A stretch of 64,000 nucleotides of DNA, taken from the NCBI RefSeq assembly GCF_002802985.1, contig NZ_NVPT01000002.1, positions 18,573 to 82,572 of the forward strand, written 5' to 3'. The stretch is from Geodermatophilus chilensis (GTDB lineage: Bacteria; Actinomycetota; Actinomycetes; Mycobacteriales; Geodermatophilaceae). The position numbers and the translations under genes are program-made. The notes under the pieces are model-generated. The model saw only the letters and a program-made list of their open reading frames with translations. It was not told the origin of the DNA and did not search any database. This document shows positions 1 through 8,432 of this stretch, in pieces (the first letter of the stretch is position 1; the number at the start of each line of letters is the position of its first letter).

Positions 1-433
1 GTCCCGGCAGCGGCCAGGGCTCGGCGGTCGCGGCCGTACTCGGCGACGAGGGTGTCAACCGGCGGCGGGTAGTGCCGGAACATAGCGGTGACACCACGGA
101 CGTCGAGCACCTGAGCGAGCTTGCCGACGGGGGGTCCTGTCGGGGATGGATCGGTTCGGCATCTACCTGGAGACTTTGTTCGGGGACCAGGCCGGCACCG
201 TGGTCCAGATGTGCCGGCGCGGCTACGCCGGGAGCATGGTCCTCTCCACGACGCCGCCTGCTACTGCGACGCGGTCCCCCCGGAGCTCGCGCCGATGTTC
301 CCTCGTGGCACTACACCCACATCCACGAGGAGGTGCTGCCGTATCTGCGGCAGCAGGAATAACCGACGAGCAGATCGAGACGATGCTCGTGGTCAACCCG
401 CGCCGGTAGTTCGAGAACATCGGCGGCTACTGA
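1..433 (+). pseudogene. Phosphotriesterase-family amidohydrolase, C-terminal remnant with several frameshifts
   Basis: This is the end of a decayed gene that runs in from the left edge. The phosphotriesterase (PF02126-type) C-terminus can be followed only by switching frames. Bases about 3-135 give the 'GHSGDTTDVEHLSEL' segment, about 139-235 give 'MDRFGIYLETLFG', about 240-300 give 'HDAACYCD', about 310-355 give 'WHYTHIHEEVLPYL', and 356-406 give 'GITDEQIETMLVVNPRR'. A TAG at 407-409 interrupts the usual 'NPRRxFE' ending before the final TGA at 431-433. Living members are metal-dependent lactonases or esterases. The conserved His and Asp motifs survive, but at least three shifts and a stop break the frame, so no functional product is expected. 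Several indels in 430 bases make decay more likely than a single sequencing error. Confidence 0.75.
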
Positions 434-485
434 CGCCACCCTCCGGATCGCACCGCGGCCGCCGTGGTACCGGCCGAAACGACAC

Positions 486-531
486 GAGAGCCGCCGTGCA
501 GCCACCGGAACCGGCCTGCACGGCGGCTCTC
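486..531. terminator. Bidirectional terminator hairpin, perfect 16-bp arms
   Basis: GAGAGCCGCCGTGCAG (486-501) pairs perfectly with 516-531 across a 14-base loop. The hairpin lies between the decayed phosphotriesterase gene and the 3' end of the minus-strand side-chain operon. A third, partial copy of the right arm (TGCACGGCGGCTCT) follows at about 538-551. There is no U-tract, as is usual in high-GC actinomycetes. Confidence 0.7.
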
Positions 532-559
532 GCGGTTGCACGGCGGCTCTGGCCGTGTG

Positions 560-1690
560 TCAGGCGGGCGCCCCGATGTCACCGCCGTGCTCGAGCGCAT
601 CGCCGAGCTCCACGCTGGTGGCGTCCGCGCTGCCCAAGGTGAAGGCCACCTGACGGCCCCACAGGAAGTAGCGGTGGATCGGGTAGTCGATATCGGCCCC
701 GATCCCGCCGTGCAGATGCTGGGTGGCGTGGACCGCGCGTAGCCCGCCGCGGGAGGCCCACCACTTGGCGACGAGGGCAGCCGCCTCGGCCTCCTCCTCC
801 CGACCCTGGTCCATCAGCCAGGCCGCGCGCTGGGTGCTGAGCCGGATGCTCTCCGTGTCGAGGTAGGCGTCCGCAGCGCGGACGGCCACCGCCTGGTTGG
901 TCGACAGCGGCCGCCCGAACTGCACCCGCTCCGAGGTGTACCGGGCGGTCATCTGCAGCGCCTCGGAGCACACACCGAGCTGCACGGCCGCCAACGCCAC
1001 GCGGGCGCGGCGGCGGGTCCAGCGAGCTATCTCGGCACCATCCCCGGGCAGCACCCCGTCGTCGGACACGACGACGCCGTCGAGAGCCACGGCGGCGTAG
1101 TTTTCCCGGCTGGTGACCTCGAGGGGGCTGACCGTCACTCCCGGGAGATCCGTGGGGACCAGCACCACGGCGGTCTCCCCCGACGGCAGCCCGGCTGGGA
1201 CGAGAACGGCCGCCGCCACCCCAGCCGCAGGGACGGCTGCCAGGTGACCACTCAGCCGCAGCGACCCTCCGTCCTCTTCGGCCGTGACGGTGACTGCACG
1301 GCCGGTGGGCGGATCGAAGGCACCGCTCAGGACTACCGAGCCGTCCAGGAGGCGGGGCAGCCACCGTTCGACCTGCTCGCGCGTACCGAAGTGCGCGATC
1401 GGCAGGGCTGCGGTGGCCAGGGCCGCCCACACCGGCACTGGGGCCACCCGGCGTCCCTGCTGCTCGAGCAGCGTGACCAGCCCAAGCATGCCCATCCCGG
1501 CACCGCCGGCCTCCTCGGGCAGTGGGATGCCCAGGACACCGGCGTCGGCGAGGACCCGCCACAGCTCGCGGTCGTAGCCGCCCTCGTCGGCCTCGACCGC
1601 CCGGACCCGCTCCACCTCCGCCCGGTCCCCGAAGATCTTCTCGGTCAGGTCGCGCACCGCGACCAGGTCGTCATCCAGCTCGAACTGCAT
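560..1690 (-). CDS. fadE28: Acyl-CoA dehydrogenase, ChsE1/FadE28-like subunit
   Basis: 376-aa acyl-CoA dehydrogenase-fold protein. In M. tuberculosis FadE28 (ChsE1) pairs with FadE29 (ChsE2) as an alpha2beta2 enzyme that dehydrogenates the 3-carbon (22-oyl-CoA) steroid side chain. The C-terminal block resembles FadE28: 'VQFGRPLSTNQAV' near residue 265 and 'HLHGGIGADIDYPIHRY' near 335. The N-terminal half is divergent, as in FadE28, which relies on its partner for part of the active site. The ATG at 1690 was chosen because the protein then begins 'MQFELDDDL' as family members do, and it lies 2 bases after the fadE29 stop. It is the last gene of the minus-strand operon. Family assignment is firm; the exact chain length of the substrate is inferred. 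Confidence 0.85.
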   Translation of the reverse strand: MQFELDDDLVAVRDLTEKIFGDRAEVERVRAVEADEGGYDRELWRVLADAGVLGIPLPEEAGGAGMGMLGLVTLLEQQGRRVAPVPVWAALATAALPIAHFGTREQVERWLPRLLDGSVVLSGAFDPPTGRAVTVTAEEDGGSLRLSGHLAAVPAAGVAAAVLVPAGLPSGETAVVLVPTDLPGVTVSPLEVTSRENYAAVALDGVVVSDDGVLPGDGAEIARWTRRRARVALAAVQLGVCSEALQMTARYTSERVQFGRPLSTNQAVAVRAADAYLDTESIRLSTQRAAWLMDQGREEEAEAAALVAKWWASRGGLRAVHATQHLHGGIGADIDYPIHRYFLWGRQVAFTLGSADATSVELGDALEHGGDIGAPA

Positions 1691-1692
1691 CG

Positions 1693-2910
1693 TCAGTTGC
1701 TCCCACTCCTGGCCGGTGACTTCTGCTCCTCGCGGCGGCGGGCGGCCAGCGTCATACCAAGGTTCTTGGCCGCCACGATCTCCCGCATGACCTCGTTGGT
1801 GCCCCCACCGAAGGTGTTGTTCTGTGCTCTGCGGGCAAGGGTCTCCACCCGTCCCTGCAGCACGGCACCGGGGCTGCCGGGCCGCAGCAGGCCCTGGGCG
1901 CCGAGCACCTCCTGCATCTGCCCGTAGGCGGTGACCACCGCCTCGGTGCCGAAGATCTTGGCCGCGGCGGAGTCCCCGCCGCCGAGGGTGTTGGCGGCGA
2001 CGTCGGCGACCAGCCGGAGGTTCATCAGGTCGGCCGCGGACAGCAGCGCGTACACCTCGGCGAGCGTGCTGCGCACCCACGGCACGTCGTAGAGGCGGCC
2101 GGTGTCGGTCCGCTCCGCCTTGGTCCAGGCCAGGACCCCGGAGAACAGCTCGTTCGCGATCCCGCCGCGGGCGGCCAGCGCGACTCGCTCGTGGTTCAGC
2201 TGGGAGGTGATCAGCGGCCAGCCGGCGTTGAGCTCGCCGACCACGTTGGAGATCGGCACCCGGACGTCCTCGTAGTACGTGGCCGACGTGCTGATGCCAC
2301 CCACCGTGTGGATCTCCGTGACCGAGAAGCCGGGCGCGGAGGTGGGCACGAGCACGACCGAGATGCCCTTGTGCCGAGAGGCGTCAGGATCGGAGCGGAC
2401 CGCCAGCCAGATCCAGTCGGCGTAGACGCCCGCGCTGGTGAAGATCTTGTTCCCGTTGATGACCAGCTCGTCGCCGTCGACGTCGGCCCGCGTCTGCAGG
2501 GAGGCGAGGTCGGTGCCGGCGCCCGGCTCGGTGTAGCCGATGGCGAAGATCAGCTTCCCGGACAGGATCTGCGGCAGGAAGAAGTCCTTCTGCTCCTGGG
2601 TGCCGTACTTCATCAGCGACGGGGCCACCGTGTTGAGCGTGACCAGCGACAAGGGGGCGTTAGCCCGGATGACCTCGTCGTAGAACACGTACAGGGCCTC
2701 CGGGTCCTCGCCCCGGCCGCCGAACTCCTCCGGCCAGCCGAGACCGAGCCAGCCGTCGGCCCCCATCTGCTGGTAGATCCGGTCGAAGGTCGGACCGCCC
2801 TCGGTCTGGTCGACCAGCTCACGGCGGTCCTGCTCGGTGATGACCTCGGCGAAATAGTCGCGCAGCTGTCGGCGCAGCGCCTTCGACTCCGGGGACAGGT
2901 CCAGCTGCAT
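1693..2910 (-). CDS. fadE29: Acyl-CoA dehydrogenase, ChsE2/FadE29-like subunit
   Basis: 405-aa acyl-CoA dehydrogenase, the probable partner of the next gene in a heteromeric ChsE1-ChsE2-type enzyme for the steroid side chain. Residue blocks match FadE29 as I recall it: 'MQLDLSPESKALRRQLRDYF' at the start, 'GYTEPGAGTDLASLQTRA' in the FAD-binding middle domain, 'RVPISNVVGELNAGWPLIT', and 'TFGGGTNEVMREIVAAKNLG' near the C-terminus. The start is ATG 2910, with GAGGAG about 10 bases upstream. About 15 residues extend past the usual 'FGGGTNEVMRE' end, a basic tail that may be unstructured. It follows fadE34 with a 50-base gap and is followed 2 bases later by fadE28. Confidence 0.88.
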   Translation of the reverse strand: MQLDLSPESKALRRQLRDYFAEVITEQDRRELVDQTEGGPTFDRIYQQMGADGWLGLGWPEEFGGRGEDPEALYVFYDEVIRANAPLSLVTLNTVAPSLMKYGTQEQKDFFLPQILSGKLIFAIGYTEPGAGTDLASLQTRADVDGDELVINGNKIFTSAGVYADWIWLAVRSDPDASRHKGISVVLVPTSAPGFSVTEIHTVGGISTSATYYEDVRVPISNVVGELNAGWPLITSQLNHERVALAARGGIANELFSGVLAWTKAERTDTGRLYDVPWVRSTLAEVYALLSAADLMNLRLVADVAANTLGGGDSAAAKIFGTEAVVTAYGQMQEVLGAQGLLRPGSPGAVLQGRVETLARRAQNNTFGGGTNEVMREIVAAKNLGMTLAARRREEQKSPARSGSN

Positions 2911-2960
2911 GGGGAGGTCGCTCCTCGCGAGGGGGTAGGAGTGCGGGTCGTGGGCGCGGG

Positions 2961-5186
2961 CTATCGGGGCAGCCCGAGAATCCGCTGGGCGATGACGTTC
3001 AGCTGGATCTCGATCGTGCCGCCGCCGAAGAGCACCGAGGGCAGCGCGATGTGGTCGCGCGCGTAGTCGGCCGCCGGGTCGACCGACGGGGCGGTGAGCG
3101 CGCCCACCGGACCGAGCAGCGTGAGCAGCGCCCGGGAGCCGTCCCGCTGCGCGATGGCGTTGTAGACCTTCTGCACGCTGATCTCCGCGCCCGGCTGCTG
3201 ACCGGACAGGCGGGACAGGACGCTGCGGAGGTTGAGCGCCCCCAGCGACATCTCCCGGGCGGTGTTGCGGCCCAGCACCCGGACCGCCTCCTCCCGGCTG
3301 GTCGCGTGGGTGCCCTCGGCGATCAGCTGCCTGACCAGGCGCGCGCCCCCGTGGGCGAGCATGTTGCCCATGCTCAGCCGCTCGTTGGCCAGCGTGGTGG
3401 TGGCCAGCTTCCAGCCGTCGCCGGGCTCGGCGAGCAGGCAGGCGTCGGGCACGAAGACGTCGTCGAGGAAGACCTCGTTGAACTCCGAGAGCCCCGTGGC
3501 CTGGCGCAGCGGCCGGACGCCGACACCGGGCGAGCTCATGTCGACGAGGAAGTAGGACAGCCCCTTGTGCTTGGGCGCGTCGGGATCGGTCCGGGCCAGA
3601 CACACGCCCCAGTCGGCCTCGTGGGCGCTGGAGGTCCAGACCTTCTGCCCGCTCAGCGACCAGCCGCCGGCCACGCGGGTGGCGCGGGTGGTCAGCCCGG
3701 CCAGGTCCGAGCCGGCACCCGGCTCGCTGAACAGTTGGCACCACACGATGTCACCGCGCAGGCTCGGCGCCAGGAAGCGCTCCTGCTGCTCCGCGGACCC
3801 GTGGGCGAGGATCGTGGGCAGCACCCACTCGCCGATGATCGTGGTCGCCGGCGTCAGGCCGCGGCGGGCGTACTCCTGCGCCACCACGGCCTGCTCCTCG
3901 GGCCCGGCGTGCAGTCCGTAGGGGGCCGGGTAGTGCGGTGCCACCAGCCCTGCCTCGGCCAGCCGCGCCTTGCGCGGGCCGCCGCGCGCGGAGGCCCAGC
4001 CGGTCTCGGACACCGGGTCGGGGGGCAGCGTCAGGACCTCGTCGAGCACCTGCCCCACCTGGGTCCGCAGCTCGGGTAGGTCGTCCTCGTCGATGAAGGA
4101 GAAATCACGGTCGGTGGCCAGGGCGGCCTCGCCCAGCTGCCTCGCCCACCGTTCCTCGGTGCCGCTCAGCGAGGCGATGCTGATTGCCCGCCGCCAGTAC
4201 AGGTGGGCGTCGTGCTCCCAGGTGAAGCCGATGCCGCCGAGCAGGGTGACGCATTCCAGGGCCGCGTCGATGCCCAGTGGCAACGCCGTCAGCGCCGCCT
4301 GGGCGGCCGCCAGCCGCTGCTGCTCCGGCGGCTGGGACACCGCCCGGGCGGCGTCCCAGGCAGCGGCACCGGCGAGCTCGGCACGGACCAGCAGCATCGC
4401 CGCCTTGTGCTGCACCGCCTGGAAGCTGCCGATCGGCTTGCCGAACTGCACCCGGGTGCGCACGTGCTCGACCGCCGTCCCCAGGCACCAGCCGGCGAGG
4501 CCTGCCGCCTCGGCCGCCAACAGGGCGTTGGTCGTGACGTCCACGAGATCCGGGGCGGGAGCGGAGAGGACGTCGCCGGCGCCCACCCGGTGCTCGGAGA
4601 GCTCGAGCCGGCCGACCGACCGGGTCAGGTCCGTGCCTGCCTCGGTGCGGACCGTCGCCGTCGTGGCTTCGGCGAGGCGGAACCAGAGCGGCTCGCCGTC
4701 CGAGCCCTCGGCACGGACGACGACGACCTCCGCACCCGGCAGGCCGAGGACGGGGGCGGAGGTGCCGGTGACGGTCCAGCCGTCCGGGTCCTTCCCGGCG
4801 CGCAGGCCGGCACCGGTGACCAGCGACCCGGTGGCGCCGTCGCCGAACGCCTTGAGCAGCTCCGCCTGCGGGCCGTCGTCCCCCGCGCCGGTGACCACGG
4901 CGCTGGTGAGGACCGTGGGCAGGTACGGCCCCGGGACGAGCCCTCGGCCGAGCTGCTCGACCACCACGGCGAGTTCGGCCAGCCCGGCGTCGGCGCCGCC
5001 GTGCTCCTCCGGAAGGTGCAGGGCGTGCAGGCCCTGGCGCACCAGCGCGTCCCAGAAGGCGGGGCGGCCTCCGGCGGCCCAGCCGTCGAGCGTCGCGCGG
5101 GTCGTCTCCATCGGCGCGGCCCGCCGCGCGAACGCGGCGACGGACTCCGCGAGGGCGCGCTGGTCGTCGGTGATCGGGAGAGGCAC
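2961..5186 (-). CDS. fadE34: Fused two-domain acyl-CoA dehydrogenase, FadE34-like
   Basis: 741-aa protein with two acyl-CoA dehydrogenase units in one chain. The first spans about residues 1-370, starting 'PLPITDDQRALAESVAAFARR' and ending with 'HEWEHDAHLYW'-type text ('TWEHDAHLYWRRAISIASLSG'). The second spans about 385-741 with 'LFSEPGAGSDLAGLTTRA', 'FNEVFLDDVFVPDACL' and 'FGGGTIEIQLNVIAQRILGL'. M. tuberculosis FadE34 (ChsE3, about 711 aa) has the same fused layout and is linked to the 5-carbon, C24 bile-acid-like side chain. The start is GTG 5186, chosen because AAGGAA precedes it by 6 bases and the protein then begins like family members. Its presence next to a ChsH3-like hydratase supports C24 side-chain oxidation (inference). 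Confidence 0.85.
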   Translation of the reverse strand: MPLPITDDQRALAESVAAFARRAAPMETTRATLDGWAAGGRPAFWDALVRQGLHALHLPEEHGGADAGLAELAVVVEQLGRGLVPGPYLPTVLTSAVVTGAGDDGPQAELLKAFGDGATGSLVTGAGLRAGKDPDGWTVTGTSAPVLGLPGAEVVVVRAEGSDGEPLWFRLAEATTATVRTEAGTDLTRSVGRLELSEHRVGAGDVLSAPAPDLVDVTTNALLAAEAAGLAGWCLGTAVEHVRTRVQFGKPIGSFQAVQHKAAMLLVRAELAGAAAWDAARAVSQPPEQQRLAAAQAALTALPLGIDAALECVTLLGGIGFTWEHDAHLYWRRAISIASLSGTEERWARQLGEAALATDRDFSFIDEDDLPELRTQVGQVLDEVLTLPPDPVSETGWASARGGPRKARLAEAGLVAPHYPAPYGLHAGPEEQAVVAQEYARRGLTPATTIIGEWVLPTILAHGSAEQQERFLAPSLRGDIVWCQLFSEPGAGSDLAGLTTRATRVAGGWSLSGQKVWTSSAHEADWGVCLARTDPDAPKHKGLSYFLVDMSSPGVGVRPLRQATGLSEFNEVFLDDVFVPDACLLAEPGDGWKLATTTLANERLSMGNMLAHGGARLVRQLIAEGTHATSREEAVRVLGRNTAREMSLGALNLRSVLSRLSGQQPGAEISVQKVYNAIAQRDGSRALLTLLGPVGALTAPSVDPAADYARDHIALPSVLFGGGTIEIQLNVIAQRILGLPR

Positions 5187-5220
5187 GAAGACTTCCTTGG
5201 TGTCGAGGTGTCGAGGCGGG

Positions 5221-6363
5221 TCAGACGCGCTCGATGAGCAGACAGGTGGTCGCCGCCGACGCGCAGATGGCCACCATGGCGACCGAGCGGTCACGGCGTT
5301 CGAGCTCGTCGATCGCGGTGGCGATCAGCCGGATGCCGGTCGCGCCGGCGGGATGGCCGAGGGCGATCGCCCCGCCGTTGACGTTGAGCCGGTCCTCGTC
5401 CACGCCGTGGACGTGGGCGAAGGACATGGGGATCGAGGCGAACGCCTCGTTGACTTCGAACAGGTCGATGTCGCCGACCTTCATGCCGGTGCGGTCGAGC
5501 AGCCTACGACCGGCCTCCACCGGACCGTCGAGCATGAACTCCAGGTCGCCGCCGACGACGCACTGCGCCAGCAGCCGGGCCCGGGCGGGCACGCCGAGGG
5601 CACGGGCGCGGTCCTCCGACATGAGCACCGCCGCGCTGGCCCCGTCGGAGACCTGGGAGGAGGTGCCCGCCGTGTGCAGGCCGCCCTCGACCGTCGGCTT
5701 CAGCCGGGCCAGTGCCTCCGTGCTGGTCTCGCGCAGCCCCTGGTCCCGGCCGACCACCTGCGCGGCCCCGCCGTCGGCCCCGGGCACCTCGACCGGGATC
5801 ACCTGACGGGCGAACCGGCCGTCGTCCCAAGCTGCGCGGGCCCGCTGCTGCGACCGCAACCCGAAGGCATCGAGGTCCTCGCGGGTGAACCCGCGTCTGC
5901 GCGCGATGCGGTCCGCGGCAGTGAACTGGTCGGGCAGGTCGATCCACCAGTCGGCCGGCCGGGGGGTGTCGAAGCCCAGCCCGACCTTGGCCATCAACGG
6001 CACGCGGGACATCAGCTCCACACCGCAGGCCATGCCGACCTCCAGCGCGCCGATGGCGATCTGGCCGGCCAGCAGCTGCACGGACTGCGCGGCGCTCCCG
6101 CACTGCGCGTCGATCGTGGTGCAGCCGGCCTCCGGCGACAGTCCCGCGTGGGTCCAGGCGGTCCGCGTGATGTTGCCGAACTGCTCGCCCACGGGGGACA
6201 CGCAGCCGCCGATGACCTGCTCGACCAGCTGTGGGTCCAGCCCCAGCCGGTCGAGCACTCCGCGCTGCGCCCGGCCCAGCATCTGTGCGGCGTGCAGGCC
6301 GGACAGCCAGCCCTGCCGCCGCCCGAACGGCGTGCGGGCGGCGTCGACGATCACGGGCTTCAT
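5221..6363 (-). CDS. Thiolase, FadA5-like paralogue with altered C-terminal Cys loop
   Basis: 380-aa thiolase of the acetyl-CoA acetyltransferase family, cleaving 3-ketoacyl-CoA intermediates with CoA. The nucleophile motif 'DAQCGSAAQS' (Cys88) and '[17 protein letters not shown]' (active-site His) are present. The usual second-cysteine loop, 'CAGGA' or 'CGGGG', is replaced by 'ICASAATTCLLIERV', so the Cys is kept but the glycines are lost. Compared with the FadA5-like gene at 13346 it has no other obvious loss. It starts at ATG 6363, overlapping the upstream SDR stop by 4 bases. It probably acts on a side-chain intermediate in this operon; substrate and catalytic efficiency are uncertain. 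Confidence 0.8.
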   Translation of the reverse strand: MKPVIVDAARTPFGRRQGWLSGLHAAQMLGRAQRGVLDRLGLDPQLVEQVIGGCVSPVGEQFGNITRTAWTHAGLSPEAGCTTIDAQCGSAAQSVQLLAGQIAIGALEVGMACGVELMSRVPLMAKVGLGFDTPRPADWWIDLPDQFTAADRIARRRGFTREDLDAFGLRSQQRARAAWDDGRFARQVIPVEVPGADGGAAQVVGRDQGLRETSTEALARLKPTVEGGLHTAGTSSQVSDGASAAVLMSEDRARALGVPARARLLAQCVVGGDLEFMLDGPVEAGRRLLDRTGMKVGDIDLFEVNEAFASIPMSFAHVHGVDEDRLNVNGGAIALGHPAGATGIRLIATAIDELERRDRSVAMVAICASAATTCLLIERV

Positions 6364-7199
6364 GCGGAGATCTCCTCGCGTTGCCATGCCTGCGCGTCCA
6401 GTCCGCGCACGGTCAGGTTCCACTCCCGGATCAGGTCCAGGCTGACGCCGGTGCGCCCGGTGACGTCCTCCGCGCAGTCGCACAGCGCGGTGACCGCCTC
6501 GACCATCTCCTCCAGCGACTCCACCTGGTCGGCGCCGAGCGTCTCCCCCACCAGTGCGGCGGCCCCCTCGCTGAGGACGGCGGACCGCGGCTCGACGGTG
6601 TTGACCCGGATCCCGCTGTCCGAGAGCTCGGCGGCCATCAGATTGCTGAGCCGGTTCAGGGCCGCCTTCGACGCCGCGTAGACCCCGATCGTGGAGCCCG
6701 GTGGACGGAGGTGGAACGGCGGATCGGCCGACAGTCGGGCGCTGGCGCTGGAGACGTTGACGATCCAGCCCCGGCCGGCTTCGCACATCGAGGGCAGCAC
6801 CGCCTGCATCAGGTCGACCGGGGCCTGGACGTTCACCTCGAAGGTCAGCCGGCGGCGACGCAGCGGGAAGTCGGCCAGCGGCTGGTAGATCGCGGCCGCC
6901 GCGTTGTTCACCAGGACGTCGACGGGGCCGCCGAGCAGGTCGACCGCGCGGGGCACGATCGTGGCGCGCGAGTCGGCGTCGGCCAGGTCGGCGACGACCA
7001 CCTCGATCCGCGTCCCGTAACGGGAGAGCCGCTCGGCGGTGCCCCGCAGGCTGCCGGCCAGGTGGTCGTGCCGCTCGAGCGTGCGCGCGGTGATGACCAC
7101 GTCGGCCCCCTCGGCGGCCAGCCGCTCGGCGACGCCGGCGCCGATGCCGCGGCTGGCACCGGTCACCACCGCCCGGCGGCCGGTGAACCGCCGGCTCAC
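6360..7199 (-). CDS. Short-chain dehydrogenase/reductase
   Basis: 279-aa classical SDR. It has the nucleotide-binding 'VVTGASRGIG' near residue 10, 'NNAAA' after strand 4, and the catalytic 'VSSAS...YAASKAAL' (Tyr/Lys about 165-169). The start is GTG 7199, overlapping the stop of the PLP enzyme gene by 4 bases (GTGA), so the two are probably translationally coupled. An insert of about eight residues ('PPFHLRPPGSTI') sits just before the catalytic Tyr. The position between a ColD-like PLP enzyme and a thiolase suggests a 3-hydroxyacyl-CoA or hydroxysteroid oxidation step. Co-substrate and substrate cannot be read from the sequence. Confidence 0.8.
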   Translation of the reverse strand: MSRRFTGRRAVVTGASRGIGAGVAERLAAEGADVVITARTLERHDHLAGSLRGTAERLSRYGTRIEVVVADLADADSRATIVPRAVDLLGGPVDVLVNNAAAAIYQPLADFPLRRRRLTFEVNVQAPVDLMQAVLPSMCEAGRGWIVNVSSASARLSADPPFHLRPPGSTIGVYAASKAALNRLSNLMAAELSDSGIRVNTVEPRSAVLSEGAAALVGETLGADQVESLEEMVEAVTALCDCAEDVTGRTGVSLDLIREWNLTVRGLDAQAWQREEISA

Positions 7200-8404
7200 C
7201 GGTACCGCGTGGTGAACCGGTGGATGCTGTGGGTGATCCGCTCGACCTCGGCGTCGCCCAGGCCATGGCTCATGCCAAGGGTCATGCCGCGGGCAAAGAC
7301 GGCGTCGGCCTCGGGAAGGCCGGCCTCCGGCTGGCGGTACTCGACGCCGGCCATCATGGGGTGCCGGGTGACGTTGCCGCTCCAGACGGTGCGGGTGTCG
7401 ATGCCCTCGCCCTCGATGAACTCCTGCAGCTCGCTGCGGGTGAAGGGGGCCTCTGCGTTGATCATTACCGGGTAGCAGAGCCAGGCGGTGTCCAGCTCCG
7501 GCGTCTCCACGGGGGTGGTGAAGAATTCCGGGTAGGTGCCGTAGGCCGCGGTGTAGGCAGCGAACAGCTCCTTGCGGCGCTTGTAGTTGGCCTCCAGCTT
7601 GTTCAGCTGCACGACCCCGTAGGCCGCGCCCAGCTCGGAGGGCTCGAAGTTCCACGGCAGGACGTCGAAGATGAAGTCGTTGTCGTAGTCGACGCCGTCG
7701 AGGTTCTCCCGGAAGACTCGCCCGGTGCCCGTCGTCCCGAACAGGTTCGGCTCCGACCGGCGGCCCCAGCGACGCAGCAGCAGCGCCCGGTCGCGGGACG
7801 TCTCGTCGTCGACCATGACCATCCCGCCGGTGCCGGCGCAGGTGATGATGTGCGCCATCGAGAAGCTCGTGACGCTGATGTCGGCGCGCGCACCGGTCGG
7901 CGTCCCCCGCAGCGTGGGCCCGAGTGCGTCGCAGGAGTCCTCGATGACCTTGAGCCCGTGCCGGTCGGCGACCCCGCGGATGATGTCCCAGTCCGGACAG
8001 TTCCCGGCCAGGTTCGGGACGAGGACCGCCCGCGTCCGCTCGGTGACCATCGCCTCGATGGCGGCCTCGTCGATGTTGAACGTGTTCGGGCGGACGTCGA
8101 CGAAGACGGGGACCAGCCCGGCGCGCACGATCGGCGCCACGTCGGTGGAGAAGGTCAACGGCGAGGTGATGACCTCGCTGCCCTCGGGCAGGTCGAGCAG
8201 CTCGACGGCCAGGTAGAGGCCGGAGGACCCGGAGTTGCACATGACGCCGAGGGCCTTGCCGCTCAGAGCGGGCACCCGGGTCTCCATCTCGTGCACGTTC
8301 CTGCCGATGCGCAGGCCCTGGTGCCCGCTGCGCAGGACGTCGACCACGGCCTGGATCTCTTCCTCACCGTGGGTGGCGCGCGCGTAGGTGATGCGGTCGG
8401 TCAT
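7196..8404 (-). CDS. DegT/DnrJ-fold PLP enzyme, ColD-like (Lys replaced by His)
   Basis: 402-aa fold-type I PLP enzyme of the DegT/DnrJ/EryC1 group. The PLP-contacting 'VIEDSCDALG' (about 153-162) matches the E1/ColD sugar 3-dehydratase text. The usual internal-aldimine lysine is replaced by His185 in 'SFSMAHIITCAGTGGMV'. A Lys-to-His swap at this position is the hallmark of ColD and E1 (RfbH), which dehydrate a hydroxyl beside a ketone instead of transaminating. The [2Fe-2S] cysteines of E1 are absent from 'RRWGRRSEPNLFG', so it is closer to ColD. No sugar-nucleotide genes lie nearby. It is embedded between ltp2 and an SDR in a steroid side-chain operon, which is unexpected. A deoxygenation role is inference. 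Confidence 0.75.
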   Translation of the reverse strand: MTDRITYARATHGEEEIQAVVDVLRSGHQGLRIGRNVHEMETRVPALSGKALGVMCNSGSSGLYLAVELLDLPEGSEVITSPLTFSTDVAPIVRAGLVPVFVDVRPNTFNIDEAAIEAMVTERTRAVLVPNLAGNCPDWDIIRGVADRHGLKVIEDSCDALGPTLRGTPTGARADISVTSFSMAHIITCAGTGGMVMVDDETSRDRALLLRRWGRRSEPNLFGTTGTGRVFRENLDGVDYDNDFIFDVLPWNFEPSELGAAYGVVQLNKLEANYKRRKELFAAYTAAYGTYPEFFTTPVETPELDTAWLCYPVMINAEAPFTRSELQEFIEGEGIDTRTVWSGNVTRHPMMAGVEYRQPEAGLPEADAVFARGMTLGMSHGLGDAEVERITHSIHRFTTRYR

Positions 8405-8432
8405 GAGAGCTCCTGGAGGGTGGGGAGGGGCG

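Noticed and set aside
3970..6681. A 900-codon plus-strand open frame opposite fadE34 and a thiolase
   Set aside because: Low-complexity Ser/Ala/Arg sequence with no motifs. The minus-strand genes show clear catalytic motifs.
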